NCBI GenBank assembly: GCA_964547645.1
Contig: CAZJOM010000012.1
Location: 4,079 to 68,078 of the forward strand
DNA from: SZUA-430 sp964547645
Lineage (GTDB): Bacteria; Pseudomonadota; Alphaproteobacteria; Micropepsales; Micropepsaceae
DNA: 64,000 bases
Direction: 5' to 3'
Each line of letters opens with the position of its first letter. The stretch's first letter is position 1. The translations under genes and the position numbers were made by a program. The notes under the pieces were generated by a model. The model worked only from the letters and a program-made list of their open reading frames with translations. It was not told the DNA's origin and searched no databases. Shown here piece after piece: positions 7,108 through 17,283 of this stretch.

Positions 7108-9861
7108 ATGAACACCACCACCGTTTCGTCCACCGCTCAGACCCAAGCACTTTCACTCTCTACGCTTTCCTTCACGATCTGCTTTGCGGTTTGGACGATT
7201 TTCTCGATTATCGGCGTTCAGATTAAGCAAGATCTTGGGCTGAGCGAAACGCAGTTCGGCCTGCTCGTCGGCACGCCGATCCTGACCGGCTCGTTGATCC
7301 GGCTCGCCCTCGGCATTTGGACCGATCAATACGGTGGGCGGCTCGTCTTGAGCCTCGTCATGATCAGTGCCGCCGTCGCGACCGCGCTTCTGACCTTTGC
7401 CTACGACTATCCGACCTATCTGCTCGCAGCTCTCGGCGTCGGCATCGCGGGCGGCGCTTTCTCGGTCGGCGTCGCCTACGTCTCGCGCTTCTTCCCGAAG
7501 GAGCGCCAAGGCACGGCGCTCGGCATTTTTGGCGCGGGCAATATCGGCTCGGCAGTCACCAAGCTCGCCGCGCCGACGATCATGGTGACCTACGGCTGGC
7601 ACACGGTTGCGCTGATCTGGGCCGCAGCGATCGGCTGCATGGGCGTTCTCTTCTTCTTGCTCGCCGGCGACGATCCCGACCTTGCCGCGCGGCGTCAAGA
7701 AAATCGCCCGCCGGTCAGCTTCTGGTCGCAGCTTGAGCCGTTGAAGAACATCCAGGTATGGCGGTTCTCGCTCTACTACTTCTTCGTCTTCGGCGCATTC
7801 GTGGCGCTGGCGCTGTGGCTACCCCGCTACCTTGTCGGCGTCTATAGCCTCGACATCCAGACCGCGGGCCTACTCGCCGCCGCATACTCGATCCCCGGAT
7901 CGTTGTTCCGGATCTACGGAGGCGTGCTCTCCGATCGCTACGGCGCGCGCACCGTGATGTATTGGACGTTCATCGTCTCGGTTGTCGCTCTGTTTGTCCT
8001 TTCGTATCCGCCCACAACGTACACGGTCGATGGCATCAGTGGGCAGATCACCTTCCGAATGGCAACGGGCCTAACGGCCTTCACCGTGATCGTGTTTGTC
8101 CTAGGCTTCTTCATGAGCCTGGGCAAAGCCGCGGTCTACAAGCACATTCCCGTCTACTACCCGAACAATGTCGGCTCCGTGGGCGGTCTTGTTGGCATGA
8201 TCGGTGGGTTAGGGGGATTCATCCTGCCGATTCTGTTCGGCGTGATGAACGACCTGACCGGCATCTGGCAGAGCTGCTTCATGCTGCTCTTCGGCCTCAC
8301 CGCGATCGCGCTCGTGTGGATGCATCTTGCGATCCGGCAGATGGAACACGAAGCGGCCGGCGACGTTCTGTCGAAGCTGCCGCAACTGCCTGAGATGCAG
8401 CCGATCCACAAGCCGCAGCATGAAAAAGCGCTCGCCTCCCACACCCTGACCGACTGGCGGCCTGAGGATAGGACCTTCTGGCAGTACACCGGCAAGCCGA
8501 TCGCGAACCGCAATCTATGGATATCGATCCCCGCACTGCTGCTATCGTTCGCGGTGTGGATGGTGTGGTCGATTGTGGTGGCGAAACTGCCGGCGGTGGG
8601 TTTCGACTACACGACCGATCAACTGTTTTGGCTCGCGGCGCTGCCGGGGCTCTCAGGTGCCACGCTACGCATCTTCTACTCTTTCATGGTACCGGTCTTT
8701 GGCGGCAGGCTCTGGACCACGATCGCGACCTGGTCGTTGATCATACCGGCCCTCGGTATCGGCTACGCCGTGCAGGATTCGAACACGCCCTATGCCGTGT
8801 TCTTGGGGCTAGCGCTGCTCTGCGGCTTCGGTGGCGGTAACTTCGCCTCCTCGATGTCCAACATCTCGTTCTTCTTCCCGAAGGCGGAAAAGGGCAACGC
8901 CCTGGCGCTCAACGCCGGACTCGGCAATCTCGGCGTCAGCGTAATGCAGTTCGTCGTACCGATCATCATCACGACGGGCGTGTTCGGCTGGCTCGGCGGC
9001 GATCCGCAAGCCGCGACGGTCGACGGCACCGAGACTCAACTCTGGCTGCAGAACGCGGGCTTCGTTTGGGTACCGTTCATCGTTGCTTCTGCGTTCGCAG
9101 CTTGGTTCGGCATGAACGATATCGCCTCAGCCAGAGCCTCGTTTGCCGAGCAATCGGTGATCTTCCAGCGCAAGCACAATTGGATCATGTGCTGGCTCTA
9201 CACCGGGACGTTCGGCTCGTTCATCGGCTATTCCGCGGGCTTCCCGTTGCTGTCGAAGTTGTTGTTCCCGGACGTGAACGCGTTGAAATACGCGTTCTTG
9301 GGCCCGCTTGTCGGCGCACTCTCGCGTTCGATGACGGGATGGGTGTCCGACAAGTTCGGTGGCGGGCGCGTGACGCTCTGGGTGTTCGCAGGCCTCATCG
9401 CGGGCGTGGCCGCCGTTCTCTTCTTCGTTGGCATCAAGGATCAGCCCGGCGCCTTTTGGGGTTTCTTCGGCAGCTTCCTTTTCCTGTTCTTCGTGACCGG
9501 CGTGGGCAACGCGTCGACCTTCCAGATGATCCCCGCGATCATGCGCCAGGAAATGGTGCGGTTGATGCCGAACGCCGACGCCGACGCGCGCGTGCGCCAG
9601 GGCGATAAGGAATCCGCCGCGATCATCGGCTTCACCTCCGCGATCGCTGCCTACGGCGCATTCTTCATTCCCAAGGCTTACGGCTCGTCGATCGCGATGA
9701 CCGGCGGACCGGAAGCGGCGCTCTGGGCGTTTCTTGCCTTCTACGTCTCCTGCCTCGTCATGACTTGGCAGGTATATACCCGCAAAGGCGGCCTGCTGTT
9801 CGACGTCGAACGCGGCGGTGGCTCAACCAGCGGACCCAGCATGAAACCAGCAACCGCTTGA
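7108..9861 (+). CDS. narK: Fused NarK1-NarK2 nitrate/nitrite MFS transporter
   Basis: The product (917 aa) is about twice the usual MFS length and holds two complete 12-helix halves joined by a hydrophilic linker around residues 420-470. Each half has the nitrate-porter signatures: GNIGSAVTKLAAPTIM and GKAAVYKHIPVYYPNNVGSV in the first, GNFASSMSNISFFFPKAEKG and GNASTFQMIPAIM in the second. In known fusions the first half acts as a proton-nitrate symporter and the second as a nitrate/nitrite antiporter. The ATG at 7108 is preferred over an upstream GTG at 7054 because the promoter box must lie outside the gene. It is the first gene of the nar operon; narG follows after nine bases. Confidence 0.95.
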   Translation: MNTTTVSSTAQTQALSLSTLSFTICFAVWTIFSIIGVQIKQDLGLSETQFGLLVGTPILTGSLIRLALGIWTDQYGGRLVLSLVMISAAVATALLTFAYDYPTYLLAALGVGIAGGAFSVGVAYVSRFFPKERQGTALGIFGAGNIGSAVTKLAAPTIMVTYGWHTVALIWAAAIGCMGVLFFLLAGDDPDLAARRQENRPPVSFWSQLEPLKNIQVWRFSLYYFFVFGAFVALALWLPRYLVGVYSLDIQTAGLLAAAYSIPGSLFRIYGGVLSDRYGARTVMYWTFIVSVVALFVLSYPPTTYTVDGISGQITFRMATGLTAFTVIVFVLGFFMSLGKAAVYKHIPVYYPNNVGSVGGLVGMIGGLGGFILPILFGVMNDLTGIWQSCFMLLFGLTAIALVWMHLAIRQMEHEAAGDVLSKLPQLPEMQPIHKPQHEKALASHTLTDWRPEDRTFWQYTGKPIANRNLWISIPALLLSFAVWMVWSIVVAKLPAVGFDYTTDQLFWLAALPGLSGATLRIFYSFMVPVFGGRLWTTIATWSLIIPALGIGYAVQDSNTPYAVFLGLALLCGFGGGNFASSMSNISFFFPKAEKGNALALNAGLGNLGVSVMQFVVPIIITTGVFGWLGGDPQAATVDGTETQLWLQNAGFVWVPFIVASAFAAWFGMNDIASARASFAEQSVIFQRKHNWIMCWLYTGTFGSFIGYSAGFPLLSKLLFPDVNALKYAFLGPLVGALSRSMTGWVSDKFGGGRVTLWVFAGLIAGVAAVLFFVGIKDQPGAFWGFFGSFLFLFFVTGVGNASTFQMIPAIMRQEMVRLMPNADADARVRQGDKESAAIIGFTSAIAAYGAFFIPKAYGSSIAMTGGPEAALWAFLAFYVSCLVMTWQVYTRKGGLLFDVERGGGSTSGPSMKPATA

Positions 9862-9870
9862 GGCGACATC

Positions 9871-12800
9871 ATGAGCCACTTTCTCGACCGCCTGATGTTC
9901 TTCAAGAAGGACGTGGGCACATTCTCGGACGGCCACGGGCTCGTCACCAGCGAGGACCGCACGTGGGAAGATGCCTACCGCAACCGCTGGAGTCACGACA
10001 AAGTCGTGCGCTCCACGCATGGCGCCAACTGCACGGGATCGTGCTCATGGAAGATCTACGTCAAAGGTGGCATCGTCACATGGGAGACACAGCAGACAGA
10101 CTACCCTCGTACGCGCCCCGATCTGCCCGATCATGAGCCGCGCGGCTGTCAAAGGGGCGCGAGCGCCAGCTGGTACCTCTACAGCGGCAACCGCATCAAG
10201 TATCCGCTGATCCGCAAGCGCCTGTTGAAGCAGTGGCGCCAAGCACGCACGACGAAGACGCCGGTCGAAGCCTGGACATCCATTGTCGAAGACAAGTCGA
10301 AGCTGACAGATTTTCGTCAAATGCGGGGCAAGGGCGGCTTCGTGCGCGCGTCGTGGGACGACGTCAACGAAATTGTTGCAGCCTCCAACATCTATACGGC
10401 CAAGACATACGGCCCCGATCGCATCATCGGGTTCTCGCCGATTCCGGCAATGTCGATGGTCTCCTACGCGGCCGGGTCGCGCTACCTCTCGCTTCTCGGC
10501 GGAACGTGCATGTCGTTCTACGACTGGTATTGCGATCTGCCGGCTTCATCGCCGCAGACTTGGGGCGAACAGACCGACGTCCCCGAAAGCGCGGACTGGT
10601 ACAACTCGGGCTTCCTAATCCTCTGGGGCTCGAACGTGCCGCAGACGCGTTCGCCCGACGCCCACTTCTATGCCGAGGGTCGTTATAAGGGCATCAAGAG
10701 CGTCGTCATCTCGCCGGACTACAGCGAAGCGTCGAAGTTTTCCGATCTCTGGCTCTCGGTGAAGCAAGGCACGGACTCGGCGCTCACCATGGCGTTCGGT
10801 CACGTCATTCTGAGCGAGTTCCACGTCAAAAAGCAGGATCCGTACTTCCTCGACTACGCGCGCAAGTACACGGACTTCCCGCTGCTCGTTCGACTGAAAA
10901 AAGTGAACGGCAATTGGGTGCCCGAACGTTTCGTGCGCACGAGCGATTTCGCTGACAAGCTGGGCGAGACAAACAATGCCGAATGGAAGACCGTTGCCTA
11001 CGACGAAGCGTCGGGCGCTATCGTGGCGCCGCTCGGATCGATCGGGTTCCGTTGGGGCGAGCAAGGCAAGTGGAATCTGGAGGAAAAGGCCGCAAACGGC
11101 GCGGCAACGAAACTACGTCTGACGCTCAAGGATCAACACGACGAAATTGCCGGCGTTGCGTTCCCATACTTTGGCGGCCAAGCGACCGAGCACTTCACGA
11201 AGACGCATCACGACGACGTGTTGGTCAAGAACGTACCGGTGAAGAAGTTGAGGCTCGCCGACGGCGAGGTGATGGTCGCGACCGTCTACGACCTCTTCCT
11301 TGCGAACTACGGCGTCGACCGCGGCTTCGGCGGCGCGAACGTCGCGAAGTCGTACGACGACGACGTACCATACACGCCGCTGTGGGCGGAGCGCGTGACC
11401 GGCGTGCGGCGCAAGGACATCATTCTGACCGCGCGCGAATTCGCCGACAACGCGTCGAAGACCAATGGCAAGTCGATGGTGATCCTGGGCGCTGGGATCA
11501 ACCACTGGTACCACATGGACATGATCTATCGCGGCATCATCGCGATGCTGACGATGTGCGGTTGCGTCGGCCAGTCCGGCGGCGGCTGGGCGCATTATGT
11601 TGGGCAAGAAAAGTTGCGCCCCCAACCAGGATGGACGGCTCTGGCCTTCGCGCTCGATTGGGCCCGTCCGCCACGGCAGATGAACTCGACGAGCTTTTTC
11701 TACGCGCACACCGATCAGTGGCGCTATGAGAAACTAAAGGTCTCCGAAATCCTCTCGCCGACCGCCGAACCAGGCGATTGGGATTGCAGTTTGATCGATT
11801 TCAACGTCCGCTCGGAACGAATGGGCTGGCTGCCCTCCGCGCCGCAGCTGAAGACAAACCCGCTGACCATTGCCGCTTCAGCGGACAAGGCCGGAAAGCA
11901 AGTGCCGCAGTACGTTGCGGAAAGCTTGAAATCCGGAACGCTGCAAATGTCTTGCGAGGACCCGGACGATCCGAAGAATTTTCCGCGCAATCTATTCGTT
12001 TGGCGCTCGAACCTGTTGGGCTCAAGCGGCAAGGGGCATGAGTATTTCCTCAAGCACCTGATCGGCACGACACACGGCGTTCAGGGCAAGGACTTGGGCG
12101 ATACGGGCGAGCAGCGCCCGCGCGAGGTGGCGTGGCATGACGAAGCGCCGGAAGGAAAGCTCGACCTGCTAGTGACGATCGACTTCCGCATGTCGTCAAC
12201 CTGCATGTATTCGGACATCGTTCTGCCGACCGCAACTTGGTACGAGAAGAACGACCTCAACACCTCCGACATGCACCCGTTTATTCATCCACTGACAAAG
12301 GCGGTGGACCCGTTGTGGGAGTGCCGGAGCGACTGGGACATCTTCAAAGGCTTCGCCAGGAAATTCTCCGAACTCGCACCGGGGCATCTGGGTGTCGAGA
12401 AGGATACGGTGCTCGTGCCGCTGCAGCACGACACGCCGGCCGAACTCGGCCAACCGTTCGAACCCAAGGAATGGAGGAAGGGCGAATGCGAGCCCATCCC
12501 GGGCAAGACGATGCCGGCCGTCGTTGTCGTCGAACGCGACTATCCCAATGTGTATAAGCGCTTCACCGCTCTCGGTCCGCTGATGGAGAAGATCGGTAAC
12601 GGCGGCAAAGGCATCTCCTGGAACACCACCCATGAAGTCGAGTTTCTGAGGAAGCTGAACGGCGTCGTCACCGACGAAGGTGCCACCAAAGGTATGCCGC
12701 GCATCGAAAGCGACATCGACGCCTCCGAAGTAATCCTGACGCTGGCACCGGAGACAAACGGCGAGGTTGCGGTGAAATCGTGGGACGCGTTGTCGAAGGC

Positions 12801-13599
12801 AACCGGCCGGGAGCACACGCATCTTGCCCGCGCGCGCCAGGACGACAAGATCCGCTTCCGCGATGTGGTGGCCCAACCGCGTAAGATCATCTCGTCGCCG
12901 ACGTGGTCCGGCATCGAGTCCGAAGAAGTGTCCTACAACGCCGGCTACACGAACGTGCACGAACTCATCCCGTGGCGCACGTTGACCGGTCGTCAGCAGC
13001 TCTATGTCGACCATCCGTGGATGCGCGCCTTCGGCGAGGGCTTCGTGACCTACAAGCCGCCGGTCGACTTGAAGACGGTCAAGCCGCTGCTTGGTCAGAA
13101 GGAGAACGGCAACAAGGAAATCGTGCTGAACTTCATTACCCCGCACCAGAAATGGGGCATTCACTCGACTTACACCGACAACCTTCTGCAGCTCACGCTT
13201 TCGCGCGGCGGACCGATCGTGTGGATCAGCGAGGCGGATGCGAAGGTCGCGGGCATAGAGGACAACGACTGGATCGAACTCTTCAACGCGAACGGCGCGC
13301 TATCGGCGCGCGCGGTGGTGAGCCAACGCGTCAAGTCAGGCATGTGCCTCATGTATCACGCGCAGGAGAAGATCGTGAACGTGCCCGGTTCCGAGACGAC
13401 GAAGACGCGCGGCATACACAACTCCGTCACGCGTGCGATCACCAAGCCGACGCACATGATTGGCGGCTACGCCCAGCTTTCCTACGGCTTCAACTACTAC
13501 GGCACGGTCGGATCGAACCGCGACGAGTTCGTGGTGCTTAGAAAGATGTCGAACGTGGACTGGATGGAAGAGCCGCACGAACTCGCGGCGGCGGAATAG
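9871..13599 (+). CDS. narG: Respiratory nitrate reductase alpha subunit
   Basis: The 1242-residue protein is the molybdenum bis-MGD subunit that reduces nitrate to nitrite at the cytoplasmic face of the inner membrane. HGANCTGSCSWKIYVKGG near the N-terminus holds the His/Cys ligands of the FS0 4Fe-4S cluster. SFYDWYCDLPASSPQTWGEQ carries the Asp that coordinates molybdenum in membrane-bound Nar. The length matches the family (about 1240). The ATG at 9871 follows a GAGG nine bases earlier. The gene sits between narK and narH in the canonical operon, with no sign of frameshift or missing ligand. Confidence 0.98.
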   Translation: MSHFLDRLMFFKKDVGTFSDGHGLVTSEDRTWEDAYRNRWSHDKVVRSTHGANCTGSCSWKIYVKGGIVTWETQQTDYPRTRPDLPDHEPRGCQRGASASWYLYSGNRIKYPLIRKRLLKQWRQARTTKTPVEAWTSIVEDKSKLTDFRQMRGKGGFVRASWDDVNEIVAASNIYTAKTYGPDRIIGFSPIPAMSMVSYAAGSRYLSLLGGTCMSFYDWYCDLPASSPQTWGEQTDVPESADWYNSGFLILWGSNVPQTRSPDAHFYAEGRYKGIKSVVISPDYSEASKFSDLWLSVKQGTDSALTMAFGHVILSEFHVKKQDPYFLDYARKYTDFPLLVRLKKVNGNWVPERFVRTSDFADKLGETNNAEWKTVAYDEASGAIVAPLGSIGFRWGEQGKWNLEEKAANGAATKLRLTLKDQHDEIAGVAFPYFGGQATEHFTKTHHDDVLVKNVPVKKLRLADGEVMVATVYDLFLANYGVDRGFGGANVAKSYDDDVPYTPLWAERVTGVRRKDIILTAREFADNASKTNGKSMVILGAGINHWYHMDMIYRGIIAMLTMCGCVGQSGGGWAHYVGQEKLRPQPGWTALAFALDWARPPRQMNSTSFFYAHTDQWRYEKLKVSEILSPTAEPGDWDCSLIDFNVRSERMGWLPSAPQLKTNPLTIAASADKAGKQVPQYVAESLKSGTLQMSCEDPDDPKNFPRNLFVWRSNLLGSSGKGHEYFLKHLIGTTHGVQGKDLGDTGEQRPREVAWHDEAPEGKLDLLVTIDFRMSSTCMYSDIVLPTATWYEKNDLNTSDMHPFIHPLTKAVDPLWECRSDWDIFKGFARKFSELAPGHLGVEKDTVLVPLQHDTPAELGQPFEPKEWRKGECEPIPGKTMPAVVVVERDYPNVYKRFTALGPLMEKIGNGGKGISWNTTHEVEFLRKLNGVVTDEGATKGMPRIESDIDASEVILTLAPETNGEVAVKSWDALSKATGREHTHLARARQDDKIRFRDVVAQPRKIISSPTWSGIESEEVSYNAGYTNVHELIPWRTLTGRQQLYVDHPWMRAFGEGFVTYKPPVDLKTVKPLLGQKENGNKEIVLNFITPHQKWGIHSTYTDNLLQLTLSRGGPIVWISEADAKVAGIEDNDWIELFNANGALSARAVVSQRVKSGMCLMYHAQEKIVNVPGSETTKTRGIHNSVTRAITKPTHMIGGYAQLSYGFNYYGTVGSNRDEFVVLRKMSNVDWMEEPHELAAAE

Positions 13600-13611
13600 G
13601 AGAGATCACCC

Positions 13612-15135
13612 ATGAAAGTTCGCGCGCAAATCGGGATGGTCCTCAATCTCGACAAATGCATCGGCTGCCACACCTGCTCGGTAACCTGCAAGAATGTTTG
13701 GACGAACCGCGACGGCGTGCAGTACGCCTGGTTCAACAACGTCGAAACAAAGCCCGGCATCGGTTACCCCAAGGAGTGGGAGAACCAGAAAAAATGGAAG
13801 GGCGGCTGGGTTCGCAAAAGCGGCGGCAAGATCGAGCCTCGCATGGGCGGCAAGTTCCGCATCCTGGCGAAGATCTTCGCCAACCCCGACATGCCGGAGA
13901 TCGACGACTACTACGAGCCGTTCACCTTTGACTACGAACACCTGCAAACCGCAGGTGAATCGAAGGCCGTGCCGGTGGCGCGGCCGCTGTCGCTGATCAC
14001 GGGTCAGCGCATGGAAAAGATCGAATGGGGTCCGAACTGGGAAGAGATCCTGGGCGGCGAGTTCGCGAAGCGCTCCAAGGATGCGAACTTCGAAGGCATC
14101 CAGAAGGAGATGTACAGCCAGTTCGAAAAGACGTTTATGATGTACCTGCCGCGTCTGTGTGAACACTGCCTCAATCCAGCCTGCGTCGCGGCATGCCCAT
14201 CCGGCGCCATCTACAAGCGCGAGGAAGACGGCATCGTCCTCATTGACCAAGACAAGTGCCGCGGCTGGCGCATGTGCGTGAGCGCCTGCCCCTACAAGAA
14301 GATCTACTACAACTACGTCTCCGGTAAGTCGGAGAAGTGTATCTTCTGCTATCCCCGCATCGAAGCGGGTCAGCCAACGGTGTGCTCCGAAACCTGTGTC
14401 GGGCGCATACGCTATCTGGGCGTGCTGCTTTACGACGCCGACAAAATCGAGAAGGCGGCGAGCGTCGCCGACGAGAAGGACCTCTACAAAGCGCAGCTCG
14501 ACATCTTCCTCGATCCGCACGATCTGAAAGTGATCGAGGCGGCGCGAGCGGCGGGTATTCCCGACGCGTGGTTGGATGCCGCTCGAAGCTCGCCCGTCTA
14601 CAAGATGGCGATGGAGTGGAAGGTGGCATTCCCGTTGCACCCGGAATACCGCACGCTGCCGATGGTCTGGTACGTGCCGCCCCTGTCGCCGATCCAGTCG
14701 GCGGTCGAAAGCGAGCACATCGGCTTCGACGGTGGCCTGCCGGATTTGTCGAAGCTGCGCATTCCGATGCGCTACCTCGCAAACCTGCTGACCGCTGGCG
14801 ACACGAAGCCCGTCGAGGCCGCGATCCGGCGTATGTTCGCCATGCGCATCTTCATGCGCTCGCGGCATGTCGAGCGCAAGGAGAACGATGCTGTTCTGCG
14901 CGAAGTCGGCCTGACGAAGCTGCAAATCGAAGACATGTACAAGACGATGGCGCTCGCGGCCTACGAAGACCGCTTCGTCATTCCCTCGACCCACCGTGAG
15001 TACGCGGAGAACGCCTACGACCTGCGCGGCGCCTGCGGATTCTCGTTCGGCAACAACTGCTCCGATGGGTCGAGCGAAGCCTCGCTGTTCGGCATGAAGA
15101 AATGGCGCGAAAATACCCCGACGGAGACGATGTGA
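13612..15135 (+). CDS. narH: Respiratory nitrate reductase beta subunit
   Basis: The 507-residue iron-sulfur subunit passes electrons from NarI haem to NarG. Four cysteine clusters are visible: CIGCHTCSVTCKNVW near residue 16, CEHCLNPACVAACP, CRGWRMCVSACP and CIFCYPRIEAGQPTVC. The Trp replacing a Cys in CRGWRMC marks the 3Fe-4S cluster typical of NarH. The start follows GGAGAG after the narG stop. The stop codon overlaps the narJ start by one base (TGATG), so the two are translationally coupled. Confidence 0.98.
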   Translation: MKVRAQIGMVLNLDKCIGCHTCSVTCKNVWTNRDGVQYAWFNNVETKPGIGYPKEWENQKKWKGGWVRKSGGKIEPRMGGKFRILAKIFANPDMPEIDDYYEPFTFDYEHLQTAGESKAVPVARPLSLITGQRMEKIEWGPNWEEILGGEFAKRSKDANFEGIQKEMYSQFEKTFMMYLPRLCEHCLNPACVAACPSGAIYKREEDGIVLIDQDKCRGWRMCVSACPYKKIYYNYVSGKSEKCIFCYPRIEAGQPTVCSETCVGRIRYLGVLLYDADKIEKAASVADEKDLYKAQLDIFLDPHDLKVIEAARAAGIPDAWLDAARSSPVYKMAMEWKVAFPLHPEYRTLPMVWYVPPLSPIQSAVESEHIGFDGGLPDLSKLRIPMRYLANLLTAGDTKPVEAAIRRMFAMRIFMRSRHVERKENDAVLREVGLTKLQIEDMYKTMALAAYEDRFVIPSTHREYAENAYDLRGACGFSFGNNCSDGSSEASLFGMKKWRENTPTETM

Positions 15136-15791
15136 TGAAGACCTATCGCGCACTCGGCGCGCTTCTCACTTATCCGGCGCAAGAACTGATCGACGCGCTC
15201 CCGGAAATCCGCGCGGCTCTCGCAGACGAGCGCCTCGTTACCACCGCGCATCTCGCCGCCGTCGACGGCCTTTTAGCGCATTTGAGCGCAACCGACTTGA
15301 TGGACCTGCAAGACGAGTACGTCCGTCTGTTCGACCGCATGCGCTCGCTGTCGCTCCACCTCTACGAACACCTCTACGGCGAGGCGCGCGAGCGCGGCCA
15401 GGCGATGGTGCGCCTGCAGACGCTCTACAAGTTTCACGGCTTCACGCACACCTCTAGCGAACTTCCCGACTATCTGCCGCTGTTCGCGGAGTTTCTGTCG
15501 CTGATGCCGGATCGCACGGCACGGACGATTCTCTCCGACGCAGCGCCGACGATCGAGGCTCTGCACCAGCGCGCAGCGAAGAGGGAGACGCCTTACGCCG
15601 CGGTTTTCGCCGCGCTCGTGTCGCTCGCGGCGAAGCAAGTCGACCGCGGGTTGCTTGCGGAAATCATGCGCGGCGGCGGCGCGGAAGACGACAGCTTGGA
15701 AGCGCTCGACCGCGACTGGGAAGAAGCCCCCGTCACCTTCGGCGAAGGTGACGCCGCAAAATCCTTCGAACCGATGCAGCCCAGAGGATAG
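15135..15791 (+). CDS. narJ: Nitrate reductase molybdenum cofactor assembly chaperone
   Basis: The 218-residue helical protein belongs to the NarJ/TorD chaperone family, which holds apo-NarG until molybdenum cofactor and FS0 are inserted and is not part of the final enzyme. Family features are the N-terminal MKTYRALGALLTYPAQELI, the DLMDLQDEYVRLFDR segment and LHLYEHLYGEARERGQAM. The start used here (15135) overlaps the narH stop; an upstream in-frame start at 15102 would lie inside narH and is less likely. Place and length are canonical. Confidence 0.95.
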   Translation: MKTYRALGALLTYPAQELIDALPEIRAALADERLVTTAHLAAVDGLLAHLSATDLMDLQDEYVRLFDRMRSLSLHLYEHLYGEARERGQAMVRLQTLYKFHGFTHTSSELPDYLPLFAEFLSLMPDRTARTILSDAAPTIEALHQRAAKRETPYAAVFAALVSLAAKQVDRGLLAEIMRGGGAEDDSLEALDRDWEEAPVTFGEGDAAKSFEPMQPRG

Positions 15792-15796
15792 AGCCC

Positions 15797-16513
15797 ATGT
15801 TCGACTATCTGCACCACTTCCTCTTCGGCATCTTTCCCTATGTGGCGCTGGCCGTCTTTTTCGCGGGCAGCCTGATCCGCTTCGACCGGGAACAATACTC
15901 GTGGCGCTCGGGCTCGAGCCAGCTGTTGCGCAAGCGGCAGCTCGTGATCGGCAGCGTGCTTTTCCATGTCGGCATCCTGCTCCTGTTCATGGGTCATTTT
16001 GTCGGCCTTTTGACGCCCCACGAAGTGTACGAAGCGCTGGGCGTCACGGTGCCGGCGAAGCAGGCGCTCGCCGTCGCCGCCGGTGGCATATTCGGCATCA
16101 TCTGTTTCATCGGTCTCACGATACTACTGCATCGCCGCCTCGTGGACCCGCGCATCCGCGGCACGAGCGCGCCGATGGATATCTTCATTCTGTGTCTGCT
16201 TTGGGTTCAGCTGACGCTGGGCCTCGTCACGATCCCGTTCTCGCTGCAGCACATGGACGGATCGGTGATGCTGGTACTTTCCGAGTGGGCGCAGCGCATC
16301 GTCACCTTCCGCTCCGGCGCCAGCGAGCTCGTCACCGATGTTAGCCTCTCCTACAAGCTTCACATCGTCATGGGCCTGATTATGTTCATGGTCTTCCCGT
16401 TCAGCCGTCTTGTGCATATTTGGAGCGCGCCCGTCTGGTACATCTTCCGCCGCGGCTATCAGATCGTGCGCACACGCAATCCGTCCTCCGGCGTACGGAA
16501 ACCCTTGTCATGA
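15797..16513 (+). CDS. narI: Respiratory nitrate reductase gamma subunit (cytochrome b)
   Basis: The 238-residue membrane protein has five hydrophobic helices, starting with FLFGIFPYVALAVFFAGSLI. It carries the quinol-oxidising site and two b haems. Histidine ligands are visible in the second helix region (LVIGSVLFHVGILLLFMGHF) and near the C-terminus (YKLHIVMGLIMFMVFPFSRLVH). It anchors NarGH to the inner membrane. Its stop overlaps the next start (ATGA), so the peptidyl-prolyl isomerase is translated with it. Confidence 0.96.
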   Translation: MFDYLHHFLFGIFPYVALAVFFAGSLIRFDREQYSWRSGSSQLLRKRQLVIGSVLFHVGILLLFMGHFVGLLTPHEVYEALGVTVPAKQALAVAAGGIFGIICFIGLTILLHRRLVDPRIRGTSAPMDIFILCLLWVQLTLGLVTIPFSLQHMDGSVMLVLSEWAQRIVTFRSGASELVTDVSLSYKLHIVMGLIMFMVFPFSRLVHIWSAPVWYIFRRGYQIVRTRNPSSGVRKPLS

Positions 16514-17280
16514 TCACCGTCAACGGTCAGGAAATCGGCGAAGCGACGATCCTCGCCGAGATGCAATATCACCCCGCTGAATCGCGCGGCGAAGCCTTCG
16601 CCGAAGCGGCGGAAGCACTGGTCGTGCGCGAACTCCTCCTGCAACGCGCGGCGGCCGCCGGTATTGTCTGGACGGCGGACGACGCTCAGTCTGAAGAGAA
16701 GGCGATTGACGAACTCCTCCGCCGGGAACTCAAGCTGCCGGCGCCCGATCCGGCCGCCTACCGCCGCTACTACGACAACAACCGCGATAAGTTCAAAGCG
16801 CAGGACCTATTTGAAGCCTCGCACATCCTCTATCTCGCGCCGCGAGAGGACTCCCAGGCTCGCACCGCCGCACGCACCGCAGCAGAGCGCACGCTCGCGA
16901 TCTTGAAGATAGAGCCTGGCCGCTTTGCCGAAATCGCAAAGGCCGAGTCAAGCTGTTCCTCGTCGGGGGAGGGCGGCCATCTCGGCCAAGTCGCGGCGGG
17001 AGAGACGGCGCCCGAGATCGATACGTTCCTGCACAACCTCGAAGACGGCCAACTCTGCCCCGTCGCAATCGAAACCGACTACGGCGTCCACGTGCTGCAA
17101 CTACACCGCCGGATCCCTGCGAAAACGTTCGCATTCAAAGATGTCGGGCCCCTGATCGCACGCGAGCTGCAAGCCGCGGTGTGGCGCCGCGCGGTCGCCG
17201 GATATCTGTCCCTCCTCGCGGCGAGCGCTGACGTGCGCGGCATCGAAATTAAGAGGGCGTCTTCGCCGCTGGTCCAGTAG
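16510..17280 (+). CDS. Parvulin-type peptidyl-prolyl cis-trans isomerase of the nar operon (NifM-like)
   Basis: The 256-residue protein has an N-terminal helical region and a C-terminal rotamase domain with ASHILYLAPRED, FAEIAKAESSCSSSGEGGHLG and YGVHVLQLHRR, the classic PpiC motifs. No signal peptide is seen, so it acts in the cytoplasm, like NifM, which helps nitrogenase maturation. Similar genes are often the last gene of proteobacterial narGHJI operons, so a role in folding NarGH is plausible. The start overlaps the narI stop (ATGA). Three bases separate its stop from the MBL gene. Confidence 0.88.
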   Translation: MITVNGQEIGEATILAEMQYHPAESRGEAFAEAAEALVVRELLLQRAAAAGIVWTADDAQSEEKAIDELLRRELKLPAPDPAAYRRYYDNNRDKFKAQDLFEASHILYLAPREDSQARTAARTAAERTLAILKIEPGRFAEIAKAESSCSSSGEGGHLGQVAAGETAPEIDTFLHNLEDGQLCPVAIETDYGVHVLQLHRRIPAKTFAFKDVGPLIARELQAAVWRRAVAGYLSLLAASADVRGIEIKRASSPLVQ

Positions 17281-17283
17281 AAT

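Noticed and set aside
12196..13164. 322-codon minus ORF inside narG
   Set aside because: Antisense shadow produced by the GC-rich codon pattern of narG; no start signal.
13606..15153. 515-codon minus-strand ORF covering narH
   Set aside because: It is the antisense shadow of narH; the plus strand carries all four iron-sulfur clusters.
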